Source: Symsagittifera roscoffensis
Lineage: Eukaryota; Xenacoelomorpha; Acoela; Convolutidae
Direction: 5' to 3'
NCBI RefSeq assembly: GCF_963678635.1
Contig: NC_087066.1
Location: 33,423,301 to 33,487,300 of the forward strand
Length of the DNA stretch: 64,000 bases
Shown: positions 1 to 14,439 of the stretch, in pieces
How the letters are laid out: each line of letters starts with the position of its first letter
How positions within the stretch are numbered: the stretch's first letter is position 1
Notes under the pieces: model-generated
Databases searched by the model: none
Told to the model about the DNA's origin: nothing
The model's input: only the letters and a program-made list of their open reading frames with translations
Translations under genes and position numbers: made by a program

Positions 1-3000
1 CAACCACTATTTTAAAGAAAACTGTCAGAGAAACAACATCGAGGAATCTAACTCTCTTACCTCAGAATCAAAAGGGAAGTCAGCCACATCATCAGCACTT
101 GGCCAATTTGCAACAGAATTATTCAGCAAACCAATCCTCAAGCCAGAATGTCATTATCCAGAACAGAGTTTCAGAATCACAATGAAGAACAGTTTCTTCA
201 ACCACCACGACAGGGCATGATGACCTGATTACAAACGCAACAGAAAAACCAATTGGGCATGTTCGTTAAACAAACACAACAGGAAGCAATAGGGGAAGAC
301 TTGGCTTCGGGATGATTTCGTGGAGACATCAGGTTTGGGTACATCTGGTACAAGTATATCTGCGTGTAGACGCAGTTGAGAATATAAAAATTGCTTTTAT
401 ACACAGTGCCAGATGAGTTCCAGGAGCACGCAGCAGCAATTGGGCGCTGGCTCAGGAATTGATATGGGATAGTTACAGGTATGAATGACCCTAGGGGGAC
501 TTCGCCAGTAAAATCCCGGCTTTCATAGGGAATATCATCCTATCGGTAAAATTGCAGTAAACTGAAACACCGGATTTATCAAACAACAAAGAAATCCCGA
601 GTTTAGTTCTGATAATGGGATACGTGGAATACAGGCAAATGCAAATAAAGACTTCAAAATGCGACAGCAAAGCTTCAAATTGGTATGGTGGGTAAGATAA
701 CGGTTTCCACATCTATTGAGAGTATTCAAACTAACAGAAATTTTAACGAAAGCTCTGCAAAACTCACTCAACGGCAATAACAGCATCCTCAACATCATCA
801 ATATACTTAGCAATTGCGCTTTGAGAACTTCGACACAGTCAACAGCAAAACCAGGGAAATGGTATTAAACTTTTTTTCTGCATCACAGCTGGAATCTAGT
901 AGTGTTTAACAGGTAAGAATCGAAGGCAACAGAAACTTTGACGAGGACTGCGAAGTAAAATTTTAGCACAATGGTAACGGATTTGCAAATAGATTGCATG
1001 AAGAGCCAGCATTCGCAAGATAGGACTCGAAAAAATTAGTACGGCATATCAGCTAGGTATGGTTGCTACGGGCATTACGAGACACCAAGAAGCTACCAGT
1101 AGAAGTAGAACAATTGGAACAAATGACCAGCAGTCAGAATATAAACGTCGAATTGATAGGAAATGGAACAGGTATGGCATGTACAAGTATGGTAGGTACA
1201 GGTATGATAGGTACAAGTAAGGTAGGTACGGGTTATGGTAGGTGCAAGCAGGGTAGTTAAAGATTTCGTAGATGCAAGTTATAGTAAAAAAATCATTGAA
1301 AAAATTATGAAACTATAGCCATCTGAAAGTGGGAAAAAAGTCAAGGCACGTTTGAAAATTGATCTTTTTTGATTTGAAGTTTTCGATTTTTGAAATTTAA
1401 ATTGTCTGGCCTGAAAGCTCGTTGATTTTGAGAACAATTTTTGATTGACCAATTTGTAATGAAAGAAACTCGATTTTAAAAAATTAATTAGTATGTAAAA
1501 CTTTAACTCAGCTGAGAAATCTGAAAATTGAAGTCTTTCTTTTTGAAAATAGAACTCTATCAAATTTTTCGTGATTTTTACGTTTTTGCTATTCGGTAGT
1601 GGAGCTTGCTTCCATTTAACGAAGGAAAAGAAGTGATCTCGAAAAGAAAACAAAAATCGCACCGCAGAAAATCAATTTTGAGCGTGAACAAAAATATTGA
1701 CTCTTCCTGGGACAAAATCATAAGAACTGATTGTTCATGGACTCTCAAAAATTTCAATTTTTGTCTTACTCTTTTTGTTTTTTTTATGGGTATACTGCAC
1801 TTCAATTGCGCAAACAAGAATTGAATACGTTTTATTGTGAAGGCACATTATTTTTTTGGGTGAGGAAGTATAAGAAATCGGTAAGTTTTCTATTGATTGA
1901 TAACGCATAATTAGAAGTTTTGATCAACCCAGCCGTTGTTTTGATTAGATGTTCGGCAGTCAGCAGTAAAGATTACTACACATCAATTCAAAAGATGATC
2001 ATCTATTTTGCAGTTTTTTTTGAAGAGCTAGCTTTCAAAACATTCAAGTCCAAAAACGCTCGAATACAATTTTTATTTTTCTGGTTAAAAAAATGATTCG
2101 TGCATTATGAGCCAACCGAAATACAACAACGACATTTTGTTAAAAACTATTTTCAATTATTATTGCGCTGGTGAAAATAAAAAGGAAAACATTTCATTTT
2201 TTTCAAAATAATAACAAAAGAGAAAAAACTGATGAAAAAGCCAGGTTAATTAAAATGATATAGTAAGGGGAGAGAGAACGATGCTGTTGACGATTTCATA
2301 GTGGGTTCTAGGATATTTTGTGAATTGATAGTTTTTGCTAGAAAAAAATTTATGCTGAAGCTGAAGGTAACTGTTTGATGCTTTTGGACTTTGTTATACT
2401 GATGCGGGATGAAAAGTGTAATGAGAAACACTTTGCCCAAAAGATTAGTTGTTTCGCAACTGAAATAAATGAGACAGAAATATTTTCAAAAACTGAAATC
2501 TTCCCAAGAATATAATATTTTTTCTTTTTAAAAAAGCGTTGCTGCTTCATCAAAATGATTCAAATCAGACTTCTTGAAATGACAATGTACAGAACGTTAA
2601 ATTAAGCTTACTAATTTTAAAAGCAAAACATAATCCAGATTTTAGAAAGTGGAAGAAAAAAAAATTAGTACCAAATAGAACAAATGCCAATTGAAAAAAT
2701 TAACCGACAGAAACTAGACCAAAAACTACAAATCGGAAGAAATATTCTACATTTTTCCAAGATATTTAATTGAAAAGAGTAATTATTGCCCAAAACCTGC
2801 GCCACTTTTTTTTTTATTACAAGCTGAAGTAGATTTGTTCGAGTTTTCAGAAACTGACCATGACTTGAATTTTACCATTCCTACAAAATTGACTATTTTG
2901 TGCAGAATGTTGTTTACGGGAAAGTCTAGTACACGATTGCAGAACGCGATTAACCTTGCTTATCACAAACGTAATAACTTTTAATAATTCGCCAGCTGAC

Positions 3001-3594
3001 AATGATGTGCTTGAAAACCGCTCTGTACTTATTGCAAACAAGAATACGACAGCGACGTGGAACATATCGAAGTAATGGACAACTATCACTGATTAGAATT
3101 GAACAAAAAGCAGATGGACAAACTGTGCGACAAAATTACCACAGTAACAACAACCTCAAACAAAAGCCAATAGACTAGCGGATATGGACAGAAAGGTACG
3201 AACTACTGCTGGAATGGAAACTGAAGATACGTCTACACACTGTTCACCACGAGCATCATCCGTACTTTCGATTTATTTTGCCATCAACCAATGAAACGAT
3301 ACCGATCCGAAAGAATTTACAATTCAGACACGCCGGCGCTAGGGCTTTTGACACGATCACGAACAACTGCCTATAGATGAAGAACAAGAAACAAATAACC
3401 TGCCGCGATCATCACAAATGCCTCTTGAGACCAGCTATCAGCTACGTGACAATCAAAACGATGAGGTTTTTAACCACTCTTTTAAAGAAACCTGTCAGAG
3501 AAACAACATTGAAGAATCTAACTCTGTTACCTCAGGATCAACAGGGAAGTCAGTCACATCATCAGCACTTGACCAGTTTGCAACAGCATCATTC
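1..3594. repeat. R1 copy 1, truncated by the window edge
   Basis: The copy opens inside the GAATCTAACTCT block and runs through to the same block again at 3377-3594. At 3595 the sequence jumps back to the block beginning AGACCAAAAACTACAAATCG, which also occurs at 2718 and 5222, so this is a rearrangement breakpoint rather than a simple unit boundary. The frame starting near 5923 in the next copy (QLRDNQNDEIFNHSFKET) is recognisable here too but broken. No gene is called. Confidence 0.6.
1150..1260 (+). repeat. Short-period GGTACAAG/GGTATG minisatellite
   Basis: Imperfect 10-16 bp repeats built on GGTAGGTACAGGTATGATA. A nearly identical block is at 7130-7262 in R1 copy 2. The ORF through it (GTGMIGTSKVGTG) is only a translation of the microrepeat. 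Confidence 0.6.
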
Positions 3595-6500
3595 TAGACC
3601 AAAAACTACAAATCGGAATAAATATTCTACATTTTTCCAAGATATTTAATTGAAAAGAGTAATTTTTGCCCAAAACCTGCGCCACATTTTTATAACAAGC
3701 TGAAGTAGACTTGAGCGATAAATGCCGTTTGAAAGAAATCGAACTGAGGCAAAAAAAGAAAAACGAAAGGGAAATAAATATGACAGGTCGCTGTGCACGT
3801 TTTGAGTAAATTATGAAACTATAGCCATCTGAAAGTGGGAAAAAAGTCAAGGCACGTTTGAAAATTGATCTTTTTTGGTTTAAAGTTTTCGATTTTTGAA
3901 ATTTAAATTGTCTGGCCTGAAAGCTCGTTGATTTTGAGAACAACTTTTGATTGACCATTTTGTAATGAAAGAAACTCGATTTGAAAAAATTAATTAGTTT
4001 ATAAAACTTTAACTCAGCTGAGAAATCTGAAAATTGAAGTCTTTCTTTTTGAAAATAGAACTCGATCAAATTTTTCGTGATTTTTACGTTTTTGCTATTC
4101 GGTAGTGGAGCTTGCTTCCATTTAACGAAGGAAAAGAAGTGATCTCGAAAAGAAAACAAAAATCGCACCGCAGAAAATCAATTTTGAGCGTGAACAAAAA
4201 TATTGACTCTTCCTGGGACAAAATCATAAGAACTGATTGTTCATGGACTCTCAAAAATTTCAATTTTTGTCTTACTCTTTTTGTTTTTTTATGGGTATAC
4301 TGCACTTTAATTGCGCAAACAAGAATTGAATACGTTTTATTGTGAAGGCACATTATTTTTTTGGGTGAGGAAGTATAAGAAATCGGTAAGTTTTCTATTG
4401 ATTGATAACGCATAATTAGAAGTTTTGATCAACCCAGCCGTTGTTTTGATTAGATGTTCGGCAGTCAGCAGTAAAAATTACTACACTTCAATTCAAAGTA
4501 TGATAATCTATTTTGCAGTTTCTTTTGAAGAGCTGGCTTTCAAAACATTCAAGTCCAAAAACGCTCGAATACAAATTTTATTTTTCTGAAAAAAAATATT
4601 CGTGCATCATGAGCCAACCGAAATACAACAACGACATTTTGTTAAAAACTGTTTTCAATTATTATTGCCCTGGTGAAAATAAAAAGGAAAACATTTCATT
4701 TTTTTCAAAATAAAAACAAAAAAGAAAAAACTGATGAAAAAGCCATGTTAATTAAAATGATATAGTAAGGGGAGAGAGAACGATGCTGTTGACGATTTTA
4801 TAGTGGGTTCTAGGATACTTTGTGAATTGAAAGTTTATGCTGGAAAAAATTTATGCTGAAGCTGAAGGTAGCTGTTTGATGCTTTTGGACTTTGTTATAC
4901 TGATTCGGGATGAAAAGTGTAATGAGAAAAACTTTGCCCAAAAGATTAGTTGTTTCGCAACTGAAATAAATGAGACAGAAATATTTTCAAAAACTGGAAT
5001 TTTCCCAAGAATATAAATATTTTTCTTTTTAAAAAAGCGTCGCTGCTTCATCAAAATGATTCAAATCAGACTTCTTCAAATGACAAAGTACAGAACGTTA
5101 AATTAAGCTTACTAATTTTAAAAGCAAAACATAATCCAGATTTTAGAAAGTGGAACAAAAAAAATTAGTACCAGATAGAACAAATGCCAATTGAAAACAT
5201 GGAAAATGAACCGACAGAAACTAGACCAAAAACTACAAATCGGAAGAAATATTCTTTATTTTTCCAAGATATTTAATTGAAAAGATTAATTATTGCCCAA
5301 AACCTGCGCCATTCTTCTTATAACAAGCTGAAGTAGATTTGTTCGAGTTTTCAGAAACTGACCATGACTTGAATTTTACCATTCCTACAAAAATGACTAT
5401 TTTGTGCAGAATGTTGTTTACGGGAAAAGTCTAGTACCCGATTGCAGAACGCGATTACCCTTGCTTATCACAAACGTAATAACTTTTTATAATTCGCCAG
5501 CTGACAATGATGTGCTTGAAAACCGCTCCGTACTTATTGCAAAAAAGAACACGAGAGCGACATGGAACATATCGAAGCAATGGACAACTATCACTGATTA
5601 GAATTGAACAAAAAGCAGATGGACAAACTGTGCGACAAAATTGCCAGAGTAACAACAACCTCAAACAAAAGCCAATAGACTAGCGGATATGGACAGAAAG
5701 GTACGAACTACTGCTGGAATGGAAACTGAAGATACGTCTGCACACTGTTCAACACGAGAATCATCCGTTTTTTCGATTTATTTTGCCATCAACCAATGAA
5801 ACGATACCGATCCGGAAGAATTTACAATCCAGACACGCCGGCGCTAGGACTTTGGACACGATCACGAACAACCCCCTATAGACGAAGAACACGAAACAAA
5901 GAACCTGCCGCGATCATCACAAATGCTACTTGGGACCAGCTATCAGCTACGTGACAATCAAAACGATGAGATTTTTAACCACTCTTTTAAAGAAACCTGT
6001 CAGAGAAACAACATCGAAGAATCTAACTCTGTTACCTCAGGATCAACAGGGAAGTCAGCCACATCATCAGCACTTGACCAGTTTGCAACAGCATCATTCG
6101 GCGAACCAATCCTCAAGCCGGAATGTCATTATCGAGAACAGAGTTTCAGAATCACAATGAAGAACAGTTTCTTCAACCACCACGACAGGGCATGATGACC
6201 TGATTACAAACGCAACAGAAAAACCAATTGGACATGTTCTTTAAACAAACACAACAGGAAGCAATAGGGGAAGACTTGGCTTACGGGATATTTTAGGGGA
6301 GACTTCGGGGAGGTTTGGACACATCTGGTACAAGTATATCTGCATTTAGACGTAGTTGAAAAAATCAAGATAGCTTTTATACACTGTGCCAGGTGAGTTT
6401 CAGGAGCACGCAGCAGCAATTGGACGCTGGCTCAGATATTGATATGGGATATTTACAGGTAAGCATGACCCTAGGGGGACTTCGCCAGTAAAATCCCGGC

Positions 6501-7270
6501 TTTCATAGGGAATATCATCCTATCGGTAACATTGCAGTCAACTGAAACACCGGATTTATCAAACAACAAAGAAATCCCGAGTTGAGTTCTGATCATGGGA
6601 TACGTGGAATACAGGCAAATGCAAATAAAGACTTCGAAATGCTACAGCAAAGCTTCAAATTGGTATGGTGGGTGAGATAACGGTTTCCACATCTATTGAG
6701 AGTATTCAAACTAACAGAAATTTTAACGAAAGCTCTGCAAAACTCACTCAACGGCAATAACAGCATCCTCAACATCATCAATATACTTAGCAATTGCGCT
6801 TTGAGAACTTCGACACAGTCAACAGCAAAACCAGGGAAATGGTATTAAACTTTTTTTCTGCATCACAGCTGGAATCTAGTAGTGTTTAACAGGTAAGAAT
6901 CGAAGGCAACAGAAACTTTGACGAGGACTGCGAAGTAAAATTTTAGCACAATGGTAACGGATTTGCAAATAGATTGCATGAAGAGCCAGCATTCGCAAGA
7001 TAGGACTCGAAAAAATTAGTACGGCATATCAGCTAGGTATGGTTGCTACGGGCATTACGAGACACCAAGAAGCTACCAGTAGAAGTAGAACAATTGGAAC
7101 AAATGACCAGCAGTCAGAATATAAACGTCGAATTGATAGGAAATGGAACAGGTATGGCATGTACAAGTATGGTAGGCACAGGTATGATAGGTACAAGTAA
7201 GGTAGGTACGGGTTATGGCAGGTGCAAGCAGGGTAGTTAAAGATTTCGTAGGTGCAGGTTATAGTCATCA
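3595..7270. repeat. R1 copy 2, the most complete unit
   Basis: This copy includes the ACTTGAGCGATAAATGCCG block near 3711 and ends with the short GGTACAAG-type repeats near 7150-7260. A stretch at 5923-6195 can be read as 90 residues on the plus strand, and part of it persists in copy 1, which hints at a former coding exon. The codons show no recognisable domain. Confidence 0.6.
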
Positions 7271-9508
7271 ACACCGTACCAACCGAAACCGTTAAGATAA
7301 AACGGCTAGTTTTAATTTCAGTGAGTTGAAGTCAGTTATTATTGCAGTTTCCACTCATCGGCAAAAAGACTTGAGCGATAAATGCCGTTTGAAAGTAAAT
7401 CGAACTGAGGCAAAAAAGAAAAACTAAAAGGAAAAAATATGACAGGTCGCTGTGCATGTATTGAAAAAATTTTGAAACTATAGCCATCTGAAAGTGGGAA
7501 AAAAGTCAAGGCACGTTTGAAAATTGATCTTTTTTGATTTGAAGTTTTCGATTTTTGAAATTTAAATTGTCTGGCCTGAAAGCTCGTTGATTTTGAGAAC
7601 AATTTTTGATTGACCAATATGTAATGAAAGAAACTCGATTTTAAAAAATTAATTAGTATGTAAAACTTTAACTCAGCTGAGAAATCTGAAAATTGAAGTC
7701 TTTCTTTTTGAAAATAGAAATCGATCAAATTTTTCGTGATTTTTACATTTTTGCTATTCGGTAGTGGAGTTTGCTACCTTTTAACGAAGGAAAAGAAGTG
7801 ATCTCAAAAAGAAAACTAAAATAGCACCGCAGAAAATCAATTTTGAGCGTGAACAAAAATATAGACTCTTCCCGGGACAAAATCATAAGAACTGATTGTT
7901 CATGGACTCTCAAAATTGTCAATTTTTGTCTAACTCTTTTTGTTCTTTTATGGGTATACTGCACTTCAATTGCGCAAACAAGAATTGAATAAGTTTTATT
8001 GTGAAGGCACATAATATTTTGGGTGAGGAAGTATAAGAAATCTGTATGGCAAGAAGTTTTTTTTTGATTGATAACGCATGATTAGAAGTTCTGATCAACC
8101 CAGCCATTGTTTTGATTAGATGTTCGGCAGTCAGCAGTAAAGATTACTACATATCAATTCAAAAGATGATCATCTATTTTGCAGTTTTTTTTGAAGAGCT
8201 AGCTTTCAAAACATTCAAGTCCAAAAACGCTCGAATACAAATTTTATTTTTCTGGTTAAAAAAATGATTCGTGCATTATGAGCCAACCGAAATACAACAA
8301 CGACATTTTGTTAAAAACTATTTTCAATTAACATAGCGCTGGTGAAATAAAAACGAAAAAAAAAACCTCTTTTCTCAAAATAAAATAACTAAAGAAAAAA
8401 AAACAGATGAAAAGGCCATACTAATCAAAATGATATAGTAAGGTGAGAGAGAACGACGCTGTTGATGATTTTATAGTAGCTTCTAGGATACTTTGTGAAA
8501 GGAAAGTGTATGCGAGAAAAAAATTATGTAAGCAACTCAAAAGTTCGTTGTTAGAATAAGAAAATATTGATGTACACACAGTCGAAGCAGAGCTTCGCAC
8601 CACTTGCGATACAGCACAAACAAAAACCATAAAAATTCGAAAAATTGAACAAAAAAATAAATGAACCAAAATACTCGTATGTCTGCAAAAAAATTAAGTT
8701 GCCCAGCTAAAGCTGAAGTAGCTGTTTGATGCTTTTGGACTTTATACTGATGCGAGATGAAAAGGGTAATTTGAAAAAAAAACTTTGCCGAAAACATTAG
8801 TTGATTCGCTACTGAAAAATGAGAATTTAAAAAAGAGTCGCTTTCTTTCTTTTTAAAAAGAGTCGCTGCTTCATCAAAATGATTCAAAATCAGACTTCTT
8901 AAAATGACAAAGTACAGAAAGTTAAATTAAGCTTAGTATTTTTAAAAGCAAAATATGATCCAGATTTTAGAATGTGGAACAATAAAAAGTGGTACCAGAT
9001 AAAACAAAAGCCAATTAAAAAAATGGAAAATGAACCGACAGAAACTATACCAAAAACTACAAATCGGAAAAAAAAATTCTACATTTTTCCAAGATATTTA
9101 ATTGAAAAAAGTAATTATTGCCCGAAACCTGCGCCACTTCTTTTATAACAAGCTAAAGTAGTTTTGTTTGAGTTTTCAGAAACTGACCATAACTTGAGTT
9201 TTACCTTTCCTACAAAATTGAATATTTTGTGCACAATGTTGTTTACGGGAAAAGTCTAGTACCCAATTGCAGAAGGCGATTACCCTTGCTTATCACAAAT
9301 GTAATAACTTTTTATGATTTGCCAGCTGACAATGATGTGCTTGCCTTGCATTGCAAGCGACGCAAAACTCCGTTTCATCTCTGCGTTTTATTGTCGACTC
9401 ACTAGGATACTTTGTTCGGAATTTTTGGTGTGCAGAAATCAACCGTTTTTTGTTTTTAATCGTTTTTAACAAAGCCTCGATATAAAATTTCTACTACACA
9501 CCGAAATT
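7271..9508. repeat. R1 copy 3
   Basis: This copy starts after the GTTATAG junction, contains the ACTTGAGCGATAAATGCCG block at 7370, and ends in CTTGCCTTGCATTGCAAGCGACGC (9350-9508), a tail shared only with copy 4 (11691-11910). A private insertion of roughly 180 bases lies near 8530-8710. Confidence 0.6.
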
Positions 9509-11910
9509 TTACTTTTTAAATTTTTCCTATTCAGTAGTGGAGTTTGCTTCCTTTTAACGAAGGAAAAGAAGTGATCTCAAAACGGAAGCAAATATCGCTC
9601 CGCAGAAAATCAATTTTGAGCGTGAACAAAATGATAGACTCTTCCTGGGACAAAATCATAAGAACTGATTGTTCATGGACTTTCAAAAAACTCAACGTTT
9701 GTCTAACTTTTTTTTGTTCTTTTATGGGTATACAGCACTTCAATTGCGCAAACAAGAATTGAATAAGTTTTATTGTGATGACATATTTGAATCCTACGAG
9801 CTTATAGTAGGGGGTCAGAATCAACTGGAAAAAATTGTCTACACAATAGTGCGATTTCACTCAACAATTTTCACGCATGAGCAAATGTTTAACAAATAGA
9901 GATTTTATTTGATTATTTTCTTGGGTGAGGAAGTATAAGAAATCGGTATGGCAAGAAGTTTTCTTTTGATTGATAACGCATGATTAGAAGTTTTGATCAA
10001 CCCAGCCATTGTTTTGATTAGATGTTCTGCAGTCAGCAGTAAAGATTACTACACTTCAATTCAAAAGATGATAATCTATTTTGCAGTTTTTTTGAAGAGC
10101 TGTCTTTTAAAACATTCAATTCCAAAAACGCTCGAATACACATTTTAATTTTCTGAAAAAAAAAATGATTAGTGCATCATCAGCCAACCGAAATACAGCA
10201 CATTTTGTTAAAAACTGATTTCAATTAACATAGCGCTGGTGAAAACAAAAACATTTCCGTTTTTTTTTTCAAAAAAAGAACTAAAGAAAAAAAAACAGAT
10301 GAAAAAGCCATACTAATTAAAATGATATAGTTAGGGGTGAAGGACGATGCTGTTGATGATTTTATAGTGGGTTCTAGGATACTTTAGGAAATGAAAGTGT
10401 ATGCGAGAAAAAAATTTATGTAAGCAACTCAAAATGTAAGCGATGCTTTTAGACTTTTTTATACTGATGCGGGATAAAAAGGATAATTTAAAAAAGAATT
10501 TTGCCCAAAACATTAATTGTTTTGCTAGTAAAATAATTGAGATTGAAACTTTTTCAAAAACTGAAATCTTCCCTAGAATATAACATTTTTTTCTTTTTAA
10601 AACAGAGTCGCTGCTTCTGTAATGAAAATTATTGAAACCGGATCTTTCAATTGAGCTATCCATCACCGATAAAGCTCATATCCGATAAAGCTTCTAAAAA
10701 AGTGATTTTTTCCGTTGTTGTTCTAAGAAAACCGGTTGTTTCCAATGAAAGCAGAACTTTCAAAATTTGTGAGGGTAGTTTTCGAGGAAAGTAAAAAGAA
10801 GCAAAAACGGTCCAAAAGTCAAATATCTGACTTTTCGGAGGGCCAGATTTTTCCGAGTACAAAATTGAGTGTAACCGCTTCTGCCACGAGCTTTCTAGAA
10901 CCCTTTCTTATCATTGAAATCAAATGTAAGACAAAAAAAACGGTTAATTTTTTCTCTACATACAATTCGAAGGCTGCAGACAGATGAATGACGTAAAACA
11001 GACTAGGGGAGTAAGCAAGCACACAGAAGGGCGGGCGGTCTTCCCATTGATGCCTTTTTTACGTATTTCTCTACCGGACTAAGACTTCGGCAAAAAATTC
11101 AAGAAATCAAATCCCATACAATTTTCGTAACTGATTTGGTCAAATAAAAAACTTTTAGGCCTTCCAAACTACACAAAATAATTTGAATGAGCCCATAAAA
11201 ATCAGCCAAAACCGTTAAATTGAAAAAAAATGTTAAAAAACTCAAATTGATTCAAACTCAGACTTCTTAAAATGACAAAGTACGTTAAATTAAGCTTATT
11301 GTTTTTAGAAGCAAAATATAATCCAGGTTTTAGAAAGTAGAACAATAAAAGTTAGTACCAGATAAAACAAACGCCAATTAAAAAAATGGAAAATGAACCG
11401 ACAGACACTAGACCAAAAACTACAAATCGGAATAAAAAAATCTACATTTTTTTAAGACATTTAATTGGTTTAAAAAAATAATGGTTGCCCAAAACCTGCG
11501 CCATTTCTTTTATAACAAGCTAAAGTAGTTTTGTTTGAGTTTTCAGAAACTGACCACAACTTGAATTTTACCATTCCCACAAAATTGACTATTTTGTGCA
11601 CAAGTTTGTTTACGGGAAAAGTCTAGTACCCGATTACCCTTGCTTATCAAAAATGTTATAACTTTTTATGATTCGCCAGAAAACAATGATGTGCTTGCCT
11701 TGTATTGCAAGCGACGCAAAACTCCGTTTCATCTCTGCATTTTATTGTCGACTCACTTGGATACTTTGTTCGGTAAACTCAAACATTAGCATAAACAATT
11801 TGTACGTTTTTTATTCAGAATTTTTGGTGTACAGAAATCAACCGTTTTTGTTTTTTATCATTTTTAACCAAGCCTCGATAAAAAATTTCTACTACACACC
11901 GAAATTTAAC
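9509..11910. repeat. R1 copy 4
   Basis: This is the last copy and has the same tail as copy 3. It has two private insertions: about 130 bases near 9780-9920 and about 620 bases at 10618-11243. The array ends where the tail runs into unrelated AT-rich sequence. Confidence 0.6.
10618..11243. other. Insertion of about 620 bp inside R1 copy 4
   Basis: Other R1 copies read GCTGCTTCATCAAAATGATTCAAA continuously. Here the sequence leaves that path after GCTGCTTC and returns at about 11243. I see no terminal inverted repeats or obvious target duplication, and the reading frames inside are short. The origin is unknown. Confidence 0.5.
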
Positions 11911-12480
11911 TAAAACAAAAATTTAGCTTGGGAACAAATCTCTGATATTTAATTTTCATAACCATACTCTTAATTAAGGTTTGACATGAAAGCCAAAAAC
12001 AACCACAAATTTTATTTTAATGTTTAATCTCATCGTTAATTGTAATATTGATTCCACTCCCAACCGAAGTTGTTTTTAAAACGTAGAAAATTTTTTTGTT
12101 TAGCTTGCAGCTATATTGAGTCAATAGGAGCAATTTTTTCCTTGTTTTGCTGACATAACAAATTTTCATTTTTGTTGATTTTCTGTATTTTTTCGGATAA
12201 CCATACAAGCAAATTAAATAAAACAAACTGAAGATGCTATCTGTATTTGATCTGATTTATGTCTCGTAACAATTCGCAGATCGTCAATTGATCAAGATAA
12301 CTCAGAAAGGCGATATTTGTTTAAGTTCGTTATTTTGTTCCGACCTTTTGGAAAATGGGAGGAACTTCCGTGTTCGTGTGTCTGTTTTTTTCTTCGTTTT
12401 TTAACAGTTTTCTACTCGAAGTCAGCTACCGCAAAAAATCATCGGAGAGAATTTAGTGATATATCATATCAAAGCCCTTC
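11911..12480. other. Unassigned AT-rich spacer
   Basis: It lies between the R1 array and the AACGTTAA satellite. I see no gene, repeat or RNA that I can support. Confidence 0.5.
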
Positions 12481-14439
12481 CCAGTAGGCAAAACGTTGAG
12501 CAGACGCATGTTAACTAACGTTTAATTACAAGTAGCGACCGATTTAATGTTATTTAACGTTATTCTACTTGAGATCGAACGTTAAGAAAACGTTAAATTA
12601 CGTGTTATCGAAATTTCGGTTATTCGATAAAATGCCAAACTTCGGAAATGAAATGCAAAACTTTGTTTCACCTAATTTAACGTTAAGCAATTTCGACCAA
12701 AAAAATTCGAAAAAAAACTACAGCTAACTTAACGTTAAACAAGGGTAAACCTCTCAAATTTACTAAAACTACATTGAGTTAACAACGTTAAGTTACGTTG
12801 AGCAGTTAACCTAGAGAAATAGTGTTGCTTAACGTATTTACACCTCATGTAACTTTGAGCAAGGGTAAGATCAGCTGATTGACTAAACCTAAGTTAACGT
12901 TAAACAAGGTAAAATCAAAGAATTTGGCTACACATAATTTAACGTTAAGTTAGATTTGCCAGTTAACACCGAATTTGTTAATTTAAAGTATCTACACCTA
13001 ACTTCACATTAACTAAGGTTAAACCAAACATGCAAGTCAAATTGCCTTAAGTAGTCTGGCTACACCTAATTAAAACCGTTAAGTTTTTAAAACATGCAAG
13101 TCAAAATGCTTTAAGTAGTCTGGCTACACCTAATTAAAACCTTCAACACAGAAATTTGTGCTGTTTTAACGTGTTATAACTCAATTTAAAACTAAACAAG
13201 GTTAAACCAAAAACAGGAACTGAGTTGAGCTTATTAGTCCACTACACCTAATTTAACGTTAAGTTGAGTAGTGAACCCCGAAAATTGCTTCATTTAACGT
13301 ATTCGCACGTAACTTAACATTAAACACCGTTATACGAACTACGGAAAACAACGTTGAACGGAGTCAGTTAGCTACACCTAAATTAACGTGAAGTTAGGTT
13401 AAACAGTGGATCCAGAAGCTGTTGATAGTCAACGGGGTTACAATTAATTTAAGCTTAAATAATGTTACAAAAAGTTGGTGGTTATATTGCAAAAAAAAAT
13501 TTGAATTTACAAATCCAAGAGGAAAATAAATCAAGCCGAAGAATATTTGTGTGTGATTAGGGCAGGTTGACGTTGAGCCAGCCGTCTCCGATAATTTGCT
13601 TGATTCACGGCTTGTTTGTTTGTCACGAAGCAGATTTCAGCTAGATTCTAGAATCTTTCATGTAATTATGTTCATGCATGAGCACGTGTTCTGCTGGATT
13701 GACTGAATTCTGAAAGTAGTTTTAACATTTCGCTGTTTAGAAACAAATTGATGCTAAACCTCGTTAAGCAATGTTAAGCAAGATTAAAAATTGCGAGCTC
13801 TCTAGCGTGCAGTCTCTGATTTCTCTGCAACTGATTTACCTTTTTTAACGTTAATAAAAGGTATAGTTGGGCGGCGTGATTTCACGATTATGCGGACCGA
13901 AAAAAAACGCAGGTTCTGCTACACTTAACTTACCCTAACTTAATGTTAAACAACGTTAAACCAAACTTCGAAAGGTCTACATTTGATTTAACGTTGATAT
14001 CGGTTAACCAGTGAACGTAGAAGTTAATAGTGCTTACAGAAATTACTTTAAGTAAAGTGTAGTAGTACGTCACAATTTAAATTTTGTGCGGAACGAAACG
14101 CATACGCAGGATTAATGAAATTTTATTACTCGTGATTTAACGTTCAACGAAGGTAAGTCAGGTAAAGCTGCGTCGCCACCTAGCAAACGTGGCAAATATT
14201 GCGGCCGTGGGTAAACTCAGGATTCAAGCAACTTTGTTACACGTCATTTCACGCCATTTAACTTTCAAAAAAAGTTTATCATGTAAGTTGCGTCGCCCGC
14301 CTGCGGCCGAGGGAAAACGCAAGAATAAGGAAACTTTGTCACACGTGGTTTAACGTCATTAAACATTTAACAAAGATAAGTCATAAAAAGTTGCGTTGCC
14401 CTCTTGCGTCCGTGGCAAATATTCTTGAGTCAGCCTCCA

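Larger units (their letters stand above)
1..11910. repeat. R1: tandem mosaic array of an unnamed AT-rich repeat
   Basis: About four partial copies of one complex repeat lie head to tail. The same landmarks recur in order: a block with the plus-strand reading MLPFNEGKEVISKRKQ (near 1606, 4112, 7780 and 9544), a TTTGATTAGATGTTCGGCAG-like block, a CAAAACCTGCGCCA block (near 2790, 3675, 5300, 9127 and 11490) and a GCCAGCTGACAATGATGTGCTTG block. Copies differ by block-sized gains and losses. For example the 1-1275 block returns at 5976-7255, and about 200 bases present at 7267-7460 are absent from the first copy. All ORFs are short and interrupted, and I recognise no transposase, reverse transcriptase or gag. 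It could be a dead non-autonomous element or a complex satellite. Confidence 0.8.

Noticed and set aside
1606-4345. Repeated 72-77-codon ORF MLPFNEGKEV in the R1 copies
   Set aside because: Recurrence follows from repeat copying. The frame is open on both strands, ends differ between copies and no domain is visible.
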